Origin: Jackrogersella multiformis | Lineage: Eukaryota > Ascomycota > Sordariomycetes > Xylariales > Hypoxylaceae | DNA: 64,000 bases | Direction of reading: 5' to 3' | Assembly (NCBI GenBank): GCA_902806575.1 | Contig: CADCXD010000001.1 | Location: 2,170,001-2,234,000 of the forward strand | Shown here: positions 1 to 9,859 of the stretch, one piece after another | Layout: every line of letters begins with the position of its first letter | How positions within the stretch are numbered: position 1 is the first letter of the stretch | The notes under the pieces: generated by a model | The model's input: only the letters and a program-made list of their open reading frames with translations | Database searches by the model: none | What the model was told of the DNA's origin: nothing | Program-made: the position numbers and the translations under genes

Positions 1-573
1 ATAACCCGTTCCCTCGCTGGATTTTAAATGTGCAACTAGTTTACCCCCTAGTAGATCAGCCCAGGTCCCGGATGGTTTCTTTGGTATCTGTGGCTTCCGA
101 GTGTATATCCTGAGTTTGGAGAACATTGCACCACTTGCTGTAGTTTTATTCCCGAGATTCAACAGGCTCATCGTCTGGCTGGCATTCAATACTGATGCGG
201 ATGCAGATGATTCTTCTGTAAGACTTATGGCGGCTTTCTCTTGAATTAGTCCGCCCCATTGAATATCTCGTCGAGTGTGTTTTCCATTATTCACGAACTT
301 CACGCGCCTAGAGGGTCCGGAACATTTCTTGTCTGCTTTCCTGCAGGTTCCACAGGTCGGCCAGTTCTCGTCACACTGCCGTTGGGGGTAGATTAGCCAA
401 TGAAATCAGGTATGAGTTAGAGGATCAGTGAGCAGTGTAGCAGTGTAGAAGTGTAAACGATTGCCACCTGGGACCTAGGGTAATTGTGTACGGTTGCAGC
501 TAATAGGTACACTCACCTTGGTCTTCCTCTGCCTACAAAGGTTGCACCTATTGCTCTTCGGTATGCCAGCCAT
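1..573 (-). CDS. Zn2Cys6 (GAL4-type) transcription factor, N-terminal part
   Basis: This is the 5' part of a fungal zinc-cluster regulator that continues off the left edge. Exon 1 (573-517) encodes MAGIPKSNRCNLCRQRKTK. A 141-bp intron (516-376, GTGAGT...CAG, phase 0) follows, and exon 2 starts CDENWPTC and stays open for 125 codons to base 1. The joined protein has cysteines at 10, 13, 20, 27, 30 and 37, an exact C-x2-C-x6-C-x6-C-x2-C-x6-C cluster, which in this family binds two zinc ions and contacts CGG-type DNA sites in the nucleus. Basic residues lie between the second and third cysteines, as expected. The intron splits the zinc cluster, which is common in these genes. The rest of the protein, and so any target pathway, cannot be seen. 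The family call is firm. Confidence 0.9.
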
Positions 574-1402
574 TCTTTTGACATTTCAAGAAATTCGTCG
601 CGATTCTGAATCATATCTCGCCAAAGCTCTGAGCTTTCGCGTCTGAGCAAGCGGTTTCAAAATCTTATATACCTATTGAATCTTATTTTATGCCCGTGGG
701 CCTCATCCCAGGCGTCTCCGGAATATTCGTCATGCTCGCAGCATAAACCGCAGTTTTGTCTAGCCTCCGATATCTTCAGGGTGTAATTCTGTTATTGACT
801 TTTTCAACGTGGCTCAGCTCCAATTTAACCCCTGAATGGAGTTCAGGTATGATCCACATCGCCAGCCCTACATACAGTATGACTCTACAAGAATGTCGCA
901 GCATCTTGCTGAAAGAACTAAAAACAATTAATTGGTATCTTTATTACGGCATATTCATGCTAACGTAATGTGTATTGCCTCCCGGCATAACCGAGGCATA
1001 GGTAAGAACTCTGACTCGTAAATCAATCTGTGATTGTCCATTTTCTTTAATATATAAGAAGATTCAAGAAATATAAAAAGCTTTCGAAACAAGAAAAATT
1101 TTTGGTAGAGAACGTAATGTGGGACACAGGTTGTCAACATCACAATGAAATTGAAACCCCTGAGTGGACAGATTAGTAATAAAATATTATGGCTTTAGGT
1201 AGCTAATCAAATGAGTGCTTGGCATGCAGTTATCCATTCATGTCTCAACTCCTAACTATAGGTAAATATATTCCAAGGTTGCGACCCATAAAACGCATCC
1301 ATACCCGCGGACCTATGCGATTTGCAGAAATCCTCTATTTTCTATGCAATGCATTCTAATAGTAACCTAAGAACTATATCATTAGACATTATTGCGTATA
1401 TC
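574..1402. other. intergenic, nothing recognised
   Basis: This lies between the start of the Zn2Cys6 gene and the 3' end of the DUF2985 gene. It holds only short unsupported open frames. The part next to 573 is presumably the promoter of the zinc-cluster gene, but no clear site was recognised. Confidence 0.5.
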
Positions 1403-2986
1403 CTAATCCAATCGCACGTGTGGGTATACATCCTTCTCGCCGTCATTCTTAGTATCTTCTATCGGGATGCCTCGTATCTCGGCACTCCCTGCGTCATCGT
1501 CATTTGCCTCGCTCTTCTGAGCTTTCTCGAGAGCCCTTTCGGCCTTGATCTGCTTCTCGGTATCGCCATCCTTCTTCCCGCGCACGCGGAGCTTATCGAA
1601 CGCCTCGCGGGTCAGGTCCTGTCGGAACATGCGTTCCACCACGTCTTTCTTACGCGTGCGCCGCCCCCCGATGCTAATCAGGATTCCCGCCGTGATGTTG
1701 ACCGCAATCGAGCAGCTCAGGATCGACGCCGTCAGCGCCATTGGCCGGTTGTGGTAGTCAATGCCCCACGTCGTCGCTCCCAGCGATATTTGCAAGCACG
1801 AGTGCAGATCTAGTAGCGTCACGATCGCAACTAGCCAGTTCAAGGGAAATGCATAATGCGTCTTAGTCTCGTGCGGCTTGTAGAAGGTGTGCGACTTGGC
1901 AAATTTCGTCTGGTGGTGCACGAGACGTACCTCCTGTTGCGGTGTCAATACTGAGGTCTCGTCGCGCGCCGCCTCAAGGTCCGAATTCGTTGGCAAGTCG
2001 TTCTTGTCGTGCAATTTTCGCATTCGATTATTCCTACGTAGTTTCCACGTCAAGCGGTGGTAGTGTGCTATGTAGATCATGTGGTAGGTGTCGACTGCGC
2101 GAAAGGGTATTAGACCGTCGCCGACAATGGCGAAGAGGGCGACTAGGACGTAATCGATGGCGTTGATAGCGGTGAGCTGCTTTGCACCGACATAGATCCA
2201 GCCTATCAGGAAGAGCACCCAAGCCAGACCGAAAAGAGTGATGAGTGTCGCATATAGCGTCACGAAGAAGCCGAGTGGCTTCTTGACGTACTGGCCGAAG
2301 GCTCTCATACTGCGTTTGAATTTAGACCGTCGCGAATGCAGCATGTGACGTACGTAGTCGTTCAGTTCGGCCTTCTCTTCATCACTCCAGCCTTCCAGAA
2401 ACACACCATCGGGGAGAACGGCATGGTTAAAATTGAACCCTTCCTCAGCGTCCCCTTCGACCTCCTCTTCTCTAATACTAGGTTGCCTGGGTCCCATGGA
2501 AAGCTGGTATGTGGGTCGTCGGTTGATGAATCTGCCGAGGGACGGCACGAACAGAGAGTTCTGGATGTTGGTAAAATTATTCAACGTGGATACTTCAGGA
2601 TCTAATAATCGTAGCCAGAAGTTAGTTATGATATAATCCTATTATTAGGTATTGGAATACTTACCTATTACATCTAGCAGGTCGGCGAGGTTTGTGTCTA
2701 GTTGCGTGCGTCCATTTGGTCCGTGGAACAGAGCGGTACTGGCCGGTCTCGCATTCTCGGGGATCGGAGGCATACCAGTACCGTCTGTTCCTCTACGAGG
2801 TCTTATTATAGCCAGGCCAGGCCGCTGGTGACTTTGGCCCGTCGGATCGGAACTAGAACGACGTCGACCGGTCTCCGAATCATCTTGGTAACTAGGTTGT
2901 TGTTGTTGCTGCTGCTGCTGCCTCTGTGGAGTCACTATTGCTGGTAGTTGTAAGTCGGAAATCCGAACGCGAGACTCATCAGACAT
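1403..2986 (-). CDS. DUF2985 family integral membrane protein
   Basis: Two exons: 2986-2665 and 2601-1403, with a 63-bp intron (GTAAGT...TTATTAG, CTAAC branch, phase 1). The start is the ATG of MSDESRV. The join reads LLDVIDPEVSTLNNFTNIQNSLFVPSLG without a break. The N-terminal third is low complexity and probably cytosolic, with a run of eight glutamines. The body carries WSDEEKAELNDYVRHMLHSR, then a strongly hydrophobic stretch (GFFVTLYATLITLFGLAWVLFL) and a second one (YVLVALFAIVGDGLIPFRAVDTYHMI). After a charged loop come further membrane segments near the C-terminus, then a highly charged lysine- and aspartate-rich tail. This pattern matches fungal DUF2985 proteins, whose function is unknown (some relatives are fused to PLAC8 domains). 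The family call comes from remembered motifs and was not tested by a search. Confidence 0.85.
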
Positions 2987-3716
2987 CCTAAGACTAAGAA
3001 ATGGCCTCAATGCAACCTAAGGAAGTTTGGTTGTAAGAATCCGACTTGGCAATTTAGAACATTTTAACAATGGAGATGTTCAAGTTCTAGTGCGAGCTAC
3101 GTATTGTACCTTTGGTAGGTAGTCAGGTACTGTGTAAGTGCTATAACGATGACATCATGATTAAGTTCGATTAAATCTTGGATTGATGTCACCAAAACCT
3201 ACCGGGGCCCCGCCCTTACTCCATTCTCCCTTTCTCAAATAACTATGTATAATTGCATATTTGGAATATTATAACAACGCCACCTTCATTAATGAATTAA
3301 TCCGTTGATTATACACGATAATTGTTCCGGTTCACTCAATGTCACTTAATGCAAGAACGCGAAACGTTGATACTTCAATCAAGTTATGATTCTAAGTCTC
3401 ATCAAGTGAGTGTTTCCCCAATGCCCCACCGTAACCCCAGTAACTTACACCTTCTCACCCCAACCTCAGACGGTCTTTTGAGATCTGAACAGGACTGAAC
3501 GCGACGCCGAAGATGATTGACTCGGATATCTACACAGCATGGTGTGTATATCTAGGAATGTCGAGGTGTTTGGATTATAGCTTGTCGAGGGGATCATGTC
3601 CTGAGCAATGTGGTTGAAACGGCATTTCAACAATACCTTGACAACGTCTATCGCATTCGCTCTTCGCGCCCATCGAGCCAGCTAGTACAATTCACGCACC
3701 GAACCGCCTAGGTCAG
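2987..3716. other. intergenic, nothing recognised
   Basis: This lies upstream of the DUF2985 gene and downstream of the MscL homologue. I see no open frame or repeat worth reporting. It should contain the DUF2985 promoter. Confidence 0.5.
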
Positions 3717-4408
3717 TTAGACGCACAAACTCCTAGTAACTATCGTGGGAGCAGAACCACGAACCTTCGAGCCAATACGCTTTTTACAGTATCGACATTT
3801 AACTGTATGCTTGATAATAGGATCATGCGATAGGCATTGGTACAAACTTGCCAAACCGTAGAGTGCCAGGCCGACGCCCAAGAAATTGACAACTCGGTTG
3901 AGGAATACACTAGCATGGATCGTGTCAATCTTCGTGAACTTCTGAGTGGCTTCGAGGAGGTTTCAAGTGGCCGTACCCGTAAGCTAGAACGATAGCACCA
4001 TCATCCTGTGCCTGGTCCAGAGTGTTGTAACCATTTTCATTATGATAGTTGGGCCCAGCTCTTAACACTGCAAACTTCTCGTTCATATTCCTTCGTAATG
4101 GGAGGATGACAGAAAGCGGCGGGAGAAGGATGTCGCTCACAAGGGAGGTCGTAAGGCCCGTAAATGCTGTCGCTAAGCTATAAAACCAGTGTTAATGGTC
4201 CATGCCTCTTGGTAGGTGTCTAGATCGGGTTGAACGGTTCTTTTACTAACATCAAGCCAAATGCAATTTCGAGAATGTTGCCGGAGAAAGCGAAGTCGAT
4301 AAAGCCGGAGAAGAAGCGCTGTGCTTTCTGTTCACCCTCTTGCAGCAGGGTACGTTGTTCCTCCTCCGATTCGGCAGCCTCCTCGTTGAATTCCCACGGG
4401 TTAGGCAT
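3717..4408 (-). CDS. MscL-type large-conductance mechanosensitive channel homologue
   Basis: Exons 4408-4251, 4177-3977 and 3909-3717 give about 183 residues. Introns are 73 bp (GTTAGT...ATAG, phase 2) and 67 bp (GTACGG...CTAG). The joined protein has the family core: FIDFAFSGNILEIAFGLILA as first membrane helix, then TSLVSDILLPPLSVILP, a loop with EKFAVLRAGPNY and YNTLDQAQDDGAIVLAYG, and a second helix RVVNFLGVGLALYGLASLY followed by DPIIKHTVKCRYCKKRI. MscL channels are homo-oligomers that open under membrane tension; fungal copies are thought to act in organelle or plasma membranes. From memory, fungal relatives continue after the CxxC pair with a second Cys pair and a short acidic tail; here the frame runs into an unrelated 18-residue end (GSKVRGSAPTIVTRSLCV), so the extreme C-terminus may be altered or mis-modelled. 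The splice sites were chosen because only they keep the motif in frame. Confidence 0.82.
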
Positions 4409-4833
4409 TGTTAGAGGGCACTGAAGTTAGATTTGTAGGAATGTAAGCCGATATATTATAAAGATATTGTTCTATAGGGTGTTTGGTAGGAATATCTACT
4501 GATGGAGCTGTCTACAAACCTACCTAGGTACCTAGTAGGTGCGTGGGATTGATATTGCGAAGCGTCGTTACACCAACTCCTGTCGTCCATACCTACCTCC
4601 TACAATATTCTTATCAATTGATCGTCGTCAAGTCCAACTCATGTGCTCTCTCGTGGGGACAGTAGCGACCACCAAATAATGGGTCAACACGGAAAGCACC
4701 CAATTAATGGAAAGATGAGAAGGAGCTGGTGCAATCCTGTCTAGATTAGTATAACACATTGGTGATGCTAAACTTCTCATTGGAGACTAGCATTCAGCTA
4801 GGCTACTCAGGTGGGACAGTGCCGCAGTGTCAC

Positions 4834-5112
4834 TTAGTTAGGTGCATTATTACGAGGAATAGGTATAGCAGCAATTACATCATAGGCTTTACCCATTTGG
4901 CGTATGCACTTTATACCAGGTAGATTGAACCTGTAATAGTGGTTTAATGGTAGTTGTATTGTGTAGGTTTTTACTTCAGTTTCAAAACCCAAGATCTTAC
5001 TTAACCCCTCTTGATTACATAACCACTCCACAAACCATCCCCCTTTAAAATTAATAGGGGTGCGGACAACTGCCCGTTCAGTGTAATTATTTTTGCGGAA
5101 AAGCTTTTTTAA
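4834..5112 (-). other. unassigned protein-like open frame, possible gene relic
   Basis: The minus-strand frame is open for 92 codons between stops and has no ATG at its head. Its translation looks protein-like rather than random: it includes RAVVRTPINFKGGWFVEWLC and YYRFNLPGIKCIRQMGKAYD, with a normal mix of hydrophobic and charged residues despite the AT-rich setting. I do not recognise the family. It could be the last exon of a lost gene, a fragment of a transposed or viral element, or chance. No flanking exon could be joined to it with confidence. Confidence 0.25.
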
Positions 5113-6032
5113 TCACAAATACCATCAAACATAAGGTACCTAGGTAATAATTATTAATTAAATACTTCGACTTACTTATATGCAATCAGGGCCAGTGTTT
5201 ACTAATAAACAGGTTCTTTTATACTGTTATTATTCAATAACCCCCTTTTTTTACTAAGTATCCCAGGTATCCTATATACCACAACTCCGTCTTTATAACA
5301 ATTATATCTTATATTACCACTGCAACAGTATGCAACTGCGATAAGTCAAGATTATCTGTAATATTTATATATTTTGTCTGTTTCTTTCATTACTTAGGTA
5401 AGCTCTGCAAATTTAATGGCCCCCAACTATCATCAGTGTAGTAATTTACTGCACTTTTGGTTACGCAATCTAGATACGGCTCAGAACTCCTGATTGTGTA
5501 GCATTCTTCTAACAGCTTGGTATGGCTTTCCTAAAATACTCCTATAGTTAAATGCAGTTATGTTAATCATCATGATTAGGATCATGAATAGCCGCATGAT
5601 GCTGTCTCCAAGATAACCTACGTAGTAGTCTAACCCAGCTGCATCAATCCTTCAGCCCCTGCTTTTATATCCGTAAGGTCATACTCCCAAAATGGCCAGG
5701 AGATCAGCGGATAAGGTATAATCAATGACATTCGCACCCGGTCAGATCAGTATGCACCGAGGTATTATCTAAATTTTCCCTTTTCGGCTGTTATGTAGTA
5801 GGGGGGAATGGTCGGCTGCGTCCAGGAGCAGATGCAATGAAGGTAGTTTTCAACCCTAAAACTCCGCCATTTTAACGTTATGCTGTGATTTTAGAAACAG
5901 AAGAGGTGCGGAAACCGTGGAAGCCACTGATCGTCCTTATCATATCATAACAGCCGAACTTTGGTAGTCTATCAATAAAATAATATTCCCTCAACTTTCC
6001 ATTTGAGTTCATGATCGAGCCCTCTTAACAGC

Positions 6033-6040
6033 TATATAAA
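6033..6040 (+). promoter_or_regulatory. TATA-like box upstream of the UbiA-type gene
   Basis: The sequence TATATAAA lies about 160 bp upstream of the ATG at 6200, in the right orientation and followed by a leader without obvious open frames. This is a plausible core promoter element, judged by sequence and position alone. Confidence 0.35.
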
Positions 6041-6199
6041 AGCCTTGGGTACAGAATCAAGTCGGTGGTGAGAGTATCACCCTAACACTTCTTTCTTAAT
6101 ATCTAGGTTATTATACTATTAGAAAGTAACCTTTGCCAGTCGAGAGACCGGTTATATCAAAACATAAAGAAATCTCGCAAACAATTTTATGATATTCGT

Positions 6200-7129
6200 A
6201 TGAAGACACAAGCCACGATACCGTCTTACCTCAGAGCAATATGGCTTTTCACGTATAGCGACATGAAAACCATCATGTTCCCACAGAGTATGTTTGGAGC
6301 TATGACTGCGTATTCCGCCTGTCTCTTGCATCAACCTACTGCTACTCATGGGACAATAAGCTGGCTGCTAGTTCGCTATCCACTGGCTCTCTTTTGGACC
6401 TGGTCGAACCTCCTCCCTTTTGACATCTTCAATCAACTCAGCGAGGATGCAATCGAGGAAGACCGCATCAATAAACCCTGGAGGCCCTTGCCTTCTAGCT
6501 TGGTCAATAGAGAACTAGCAGCATGCTTTATGCTGGGCCATTACATTATGGCCGTCATTGTCAGCATCAGTATCGGTGGACTTCGTCAGTCCCTCTTCCT
6601 CATTCTTCTCGGCACTTGGTATAATGCGGGTGGCGGTGCCGACAGAAGCTTCGTTATTCGCAACGCGATTAACGCCGCCGGGATCCTGTCTTTCGCGTCA
6701 GGCGCTATGGAGGTGGCATTGGGGACTCCGTTGTTGATGACCGAACCGTCGGTCCAGTGGATGAGCATCCTAGCCTCAATCATTTTCTCTACGGTGCAGA
6801 CTCAGGACCTTTATGATAAGTAGGGCGATTCAAGTCGGAACCGGAAGGCAATGCCACTTGTTATTGGGGACCCATTGACACGTTGGTGTACAGCAGTTAT
6901 GGTCTCGGTATTTAGTGTCGTATGCCCTAAATATTGGTCTCTAAGATGGCATGGTTTCGTACTACCGCTGCTTCTGGGAATTATTATCGTTATCCGCACG
7001 TTGAGCTGGCGTACTCCTGAGTCAGACAAATTGACTTTCCAAATTTGGAATACATGGCTTATCTCGATATATTCCCTACCATTGGTGCGACTTCTGGCGA
7101 TCGGCTGTTTGCGAGAAGGGTGTATTTAA
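6200..7129 (+). pseudogene. UbiA-superfamily prenyltransferase / terpene-cyclase-like gene with in-frame TAG
   Basis: One continuous frame of 310 codons, ATG to TAA, is interrupted only by a TAG at 6821-6823. The first part has the polar motif FDIFNQLSEDAIEEDRINKP followed by WRPLPS, the family's first acidic, diphosphate-binding region. After several membrane segments comes the second region, TVQTQDLYDK-stop-GDSSRNRKAMPLVIGD, and then three more hydrophobic segments (206 codons before the last of these sections, about 308 in total, normal for the family). The stop falls inside the second acidic motif, where relatives have a polar residue before GD, so the upstream product would lack half the active site. 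Fungal members include prenyltransferases and membrane terpene cyclases of the fumagillin type; I cannot tell which this was. No intron of normal size can remove the stop without deleting the motif. Either it is a very recent pseudogene or the stop is read through or is a sequencing error. Confidence 0.8.
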
Positions 7130-7215
7130 ATATTGTTGATTAATTAGAGTTAATTTAATATTATATCGTAGAGCCCATTCCATACCCTCCCAGAGCCACC
7201 ATCATGTTGGCAAAA

Positions 7216-8143
7216 CTACATTAACCATTCCAACTCTCTGTAAATAATCCAGTGGTCGTCTTGGAAAATGTCCAGAAACACGCCAACGGCTCCCGATATC
7301 TTATGAGTGCTCTTAAGGCCGTTCAACAGACGCTTCATCCTTCGAGATAAATCATAACCCATAGCCGTTCTACTTGCTTCCAGAATATGCTGTGAGGCAA
7401 TAAAAGGCTTTTGCCTTACGTGTAAGTTATGGGTGAATTGTATATCATAGCTTGACTTTACCACAAGCGCAGCGAGTCTCGACAATATCCTGCTATACGA
7501 CTCGTAGCAAAGGCGAGGGGCGTCAAAATAGTCCGCCATGATCATAATTCTTGCCATCGTTGTTGTCGAAACCGTCTCTTCGTTTCTGGTATTAAAGGTC
7601 TGCAAAAGGGCAGCTATCCCTGTAATAAAACAACGTTTAACATTGGCCTCGGCTATGAAAGTCCATGGAAGGAAGATCCATAAGGGGAACAAGAGAATGA
7701 TTAAAGTATGACTCACATCCGCTGTAGATATAATTGATGAAGAATTCGACGAGTTTTTTGTTCACCTCGTGTAACTCAATATTCTTTGACTTTGTCTCCT
7801 GGTTTGGAATTAGTTATCCATATGTTAAAATTCATAGGAATATCGAACCCACACTAAAGCCGCCACTAAGGGCCCGACGAAAGAAGTTGCTCTGCTGGAA
7901 GAGAACGGTAGAATGGACGAGCCAAGTACACCGGGATCCAGCAATGCTAACGACGACGTCAGTAGTGCTACACTAGTTAGCGAAATGCATTTTCTCGTTA
8001 CTTTCTTAATTTACACACCTAAAGTCATATGTAGTGGGCTCAAAGGGACCCTTGCTGTTAGTAACCATTAATTGTCGCTTGGCCCATGATTTATGTGTAA
8101 AATACTGGCGCTCAAAGGCAGCTGCTCCATATAGGTATGCCAT
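7216..8143 (-). CDS. small BTB/POZ domain protein
   Basis: Four exons were rebuilt: 8143-8019, 7967-7853, 7798-7717 and 7619-7216, with introns of 51, 54 and 97 bp (GTGTGT...TGTAG, GTGGGT...CCAG, GTGAGT...TACAG). They give 241 residues starting MAYLYGAAAFERQY. Phases agree at every join. The BTB core is clear: STTDVVVSIAGSRCTWLVHS then TVLFQQSNFFRRALSGGFS, ETKSKNIELHEVNKKLVEFF and INYIYSG, followed by a helix MARIMIMADYFDAPRLC typical of the end of the fold. BTB domains mediate protein-protein contacts; many short fungal ones have no known role. There is no second domain. The gene is convergent with the UbiA-type gene, 86 bp apart. The family call is firm, the first exon slightly less so. Confidence 0.8.
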
Positions 8144-8458
8144 GTTGTAGATTTAGCAAGGTTGGATATGTTGAAGTTTTAAGAGGAAAGAATTTTCGTA
8201 AAGGTGCTGTCTCATATTATATATACTAGTTGACAGGAGAGTTATTTATTTCTGTCAAAGCTTCTAAGGCTGGCAGGCAGCTGCGAGCGCCGTAGGTTTG
8301 CTATAATGAAAACCTTAACTTGCCGATATCCACACAGTTAGGGGAGAATACGCAGGAAATGGGGGGCGCGACTTACTTACTTGGCTTTCCTCGCTTATTC
8401 CGTCCATAGAACTCGCGTCTAGTATTAATGCCTGAAGAGTAACCAAGTACCTAGGTAG
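8144..8458. other. intergenic, nothing recognised
   Basis: This is a short stretch upstream of the BTB gene and next to the copia relic. It should hold the BTB promoter. A run of six G at about 8360 is the only notable composition feature. Confidence 0.5.
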
Positions 8459-8781
8459 TTACGTTTCATTGTGGGTAAAGCCTCTTGTGCAAATGCGAAG
8501 TTTGTACCTGTCTAGTTCCCCGGTGGAGAGGAACATCTTCTTTAGGACCCATTTGGCGTCTATCAGATGACCATGAATGGCCTCTGATCGGTCCGCAAAT
8601 CTGAAGGTACCTCGCTGTAGGTCTTCTCGAATCTCCTTGAACATCGCCTCCACCCACAGCTCTCGCTCTGAACTAACATTGCTTCTTTGAAGGGAGGTTC
8701 GTTCGCATCAGTCCTGTACAACCTGTACTGTTGTGAAAGGTGGACGAGGAACCCTGGGAACTCATCTTCATCGTAGAACAC
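8459..8781 (-). mobile_element. degenerate Ty1/copia reverse-transcriptase fragment
   Basis: Two overlapping minus-strand frames together give the start of a Ty1/copia reverse transcriptase (RVT_2). The upstream frame ends near EPPFKEA; after a one-base shift near 8680 the reading continues as SSERELWVEAMFKEIREDLQ, then IHGHLIDAKWVLKKMFLSTG and ELDRYKLRICTRGFT, which matches the family pattern of KWVxK...G..DRYKARLVARGF. It stops right after HNET. No integrase, RNase H, gag or flanking long terminal repeats were seen nearby, so this is a small dead relic. The frameshift, the early stop and replacement of conserved residues (KLRICTRG for KARLVARG) support decay. Confidence 0.8.
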
Positions 8782-9859
8782 CTTTCCCAGTTCACAGTAA
8801 GCGAAAACCTAACTTTCATATAATATCAGACTTCATATTAAACTTGACAAACGGTACCCCTTTAATCTCAACATAGTCCTACCTCATTTACCCTCGATAA
8901 GGATAAGATGAAGTTCTTAATAAATCTTATAACACGGGAATTTTACCTAAGTAATTAACCTAATTACCTACCTAGTTCTTTTAGCTTTTGTTAATATTTT
9001 AAAGATATATAATGACGCTAAGAATGAGAACAGAGATTACGCCTCTGAAATTGCTAGGTAAGTATTTATAGTCGACAGCTTTAGAGCTGAACAGGTTTAA
9101 CCTATATAAAATACCTAACCTTGGTTTGCGAAGCATGCTGCGAATGGCAAATTCTTACAGGTGGCAAAATTTGCTCGATAAGTTCTGTAAATAAAACTAA
9201 ATAATACCTAGGTACACTATTTGTAAGTTATATAATTAGGTAGGTTGATTATCATTATTTCCAAACATAAATCTTGTTTAACGCTATATGGCAGTTTTGC
9301 GGTGTTTTAGTCCTGTAATCCTAAAAAAGGGGGGGACAGCAACACTGTCTTAAGGAGAAACAACTTGCTGATGTTTTCTTAGAGGGTTTCTCTCACGCTT
9401 AAAAATTGATTTCGCAACATAAACGTCATTGCTACTGACCTAAACACTAAGGTGAATATGAAATGGCCTTATTAAGGGGTGTCATTTTAAACTTGGGTAT
9501 TTTGTCAGCATCCATGTATGTAAGCCATGTGTACGTTATACGTCGAGTTATACTCGCATTAAAAGCACGAACAAGAGGTGAATCAACATATACAATGTTA
9601 ATACCTAATCGCCTGATGGGTTGAATGTTCTCTGATATCGATCTTAATTCTACCCCTCACGATCTCAATAACATAAGGTAGCTCATAATAAAAAGGGGTA
9701 TCAAAGTATCTAAGCAGCAGCATCAACGCGAAACAAGCCCCCTAAGGAAAAAGGTATCGTCCAAAGCCAACCATCCCAAACTCCTCAACCATCAACGAGT
9801 TTCCTTCTCTATAGGTAGATCCTCATATCACGCATCATGTATCATGTCTAGAAGACCCA
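8782..9859. other. AT-rich intergenic region
   Basis: This lies upstream of the copia relic and downstream of the SUR7-type gene. It is AT-rich, with TACCTAGGTA-related words near 8965-8978 and 9205-9245. I see no supported gene and no terminal repeat that would extend the copia element. Confidence 0.45.

Larger units (their letters stand above)
4409..6199. other. AT-rich intergenic region with one protein-like open frame
   Basis: This is the promoter side of both the MscL homologue (-) and the UbiA-type gene (+). It contains TACCTAGGTA-type palindromes near 4522-4545 and 5137-5145, and a very AT-rich stretch at about 5085-5420. The unassigned open frame at 4834-5112 is listed separately. 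Nothing else is recognised. Confidence 0.5.

Noticed and set aside
1322..1813. 163-codon plus-strand frame
   Set aside because: It is antisense to the charged C-terminal part of the DUF2985 gene and has no domain.
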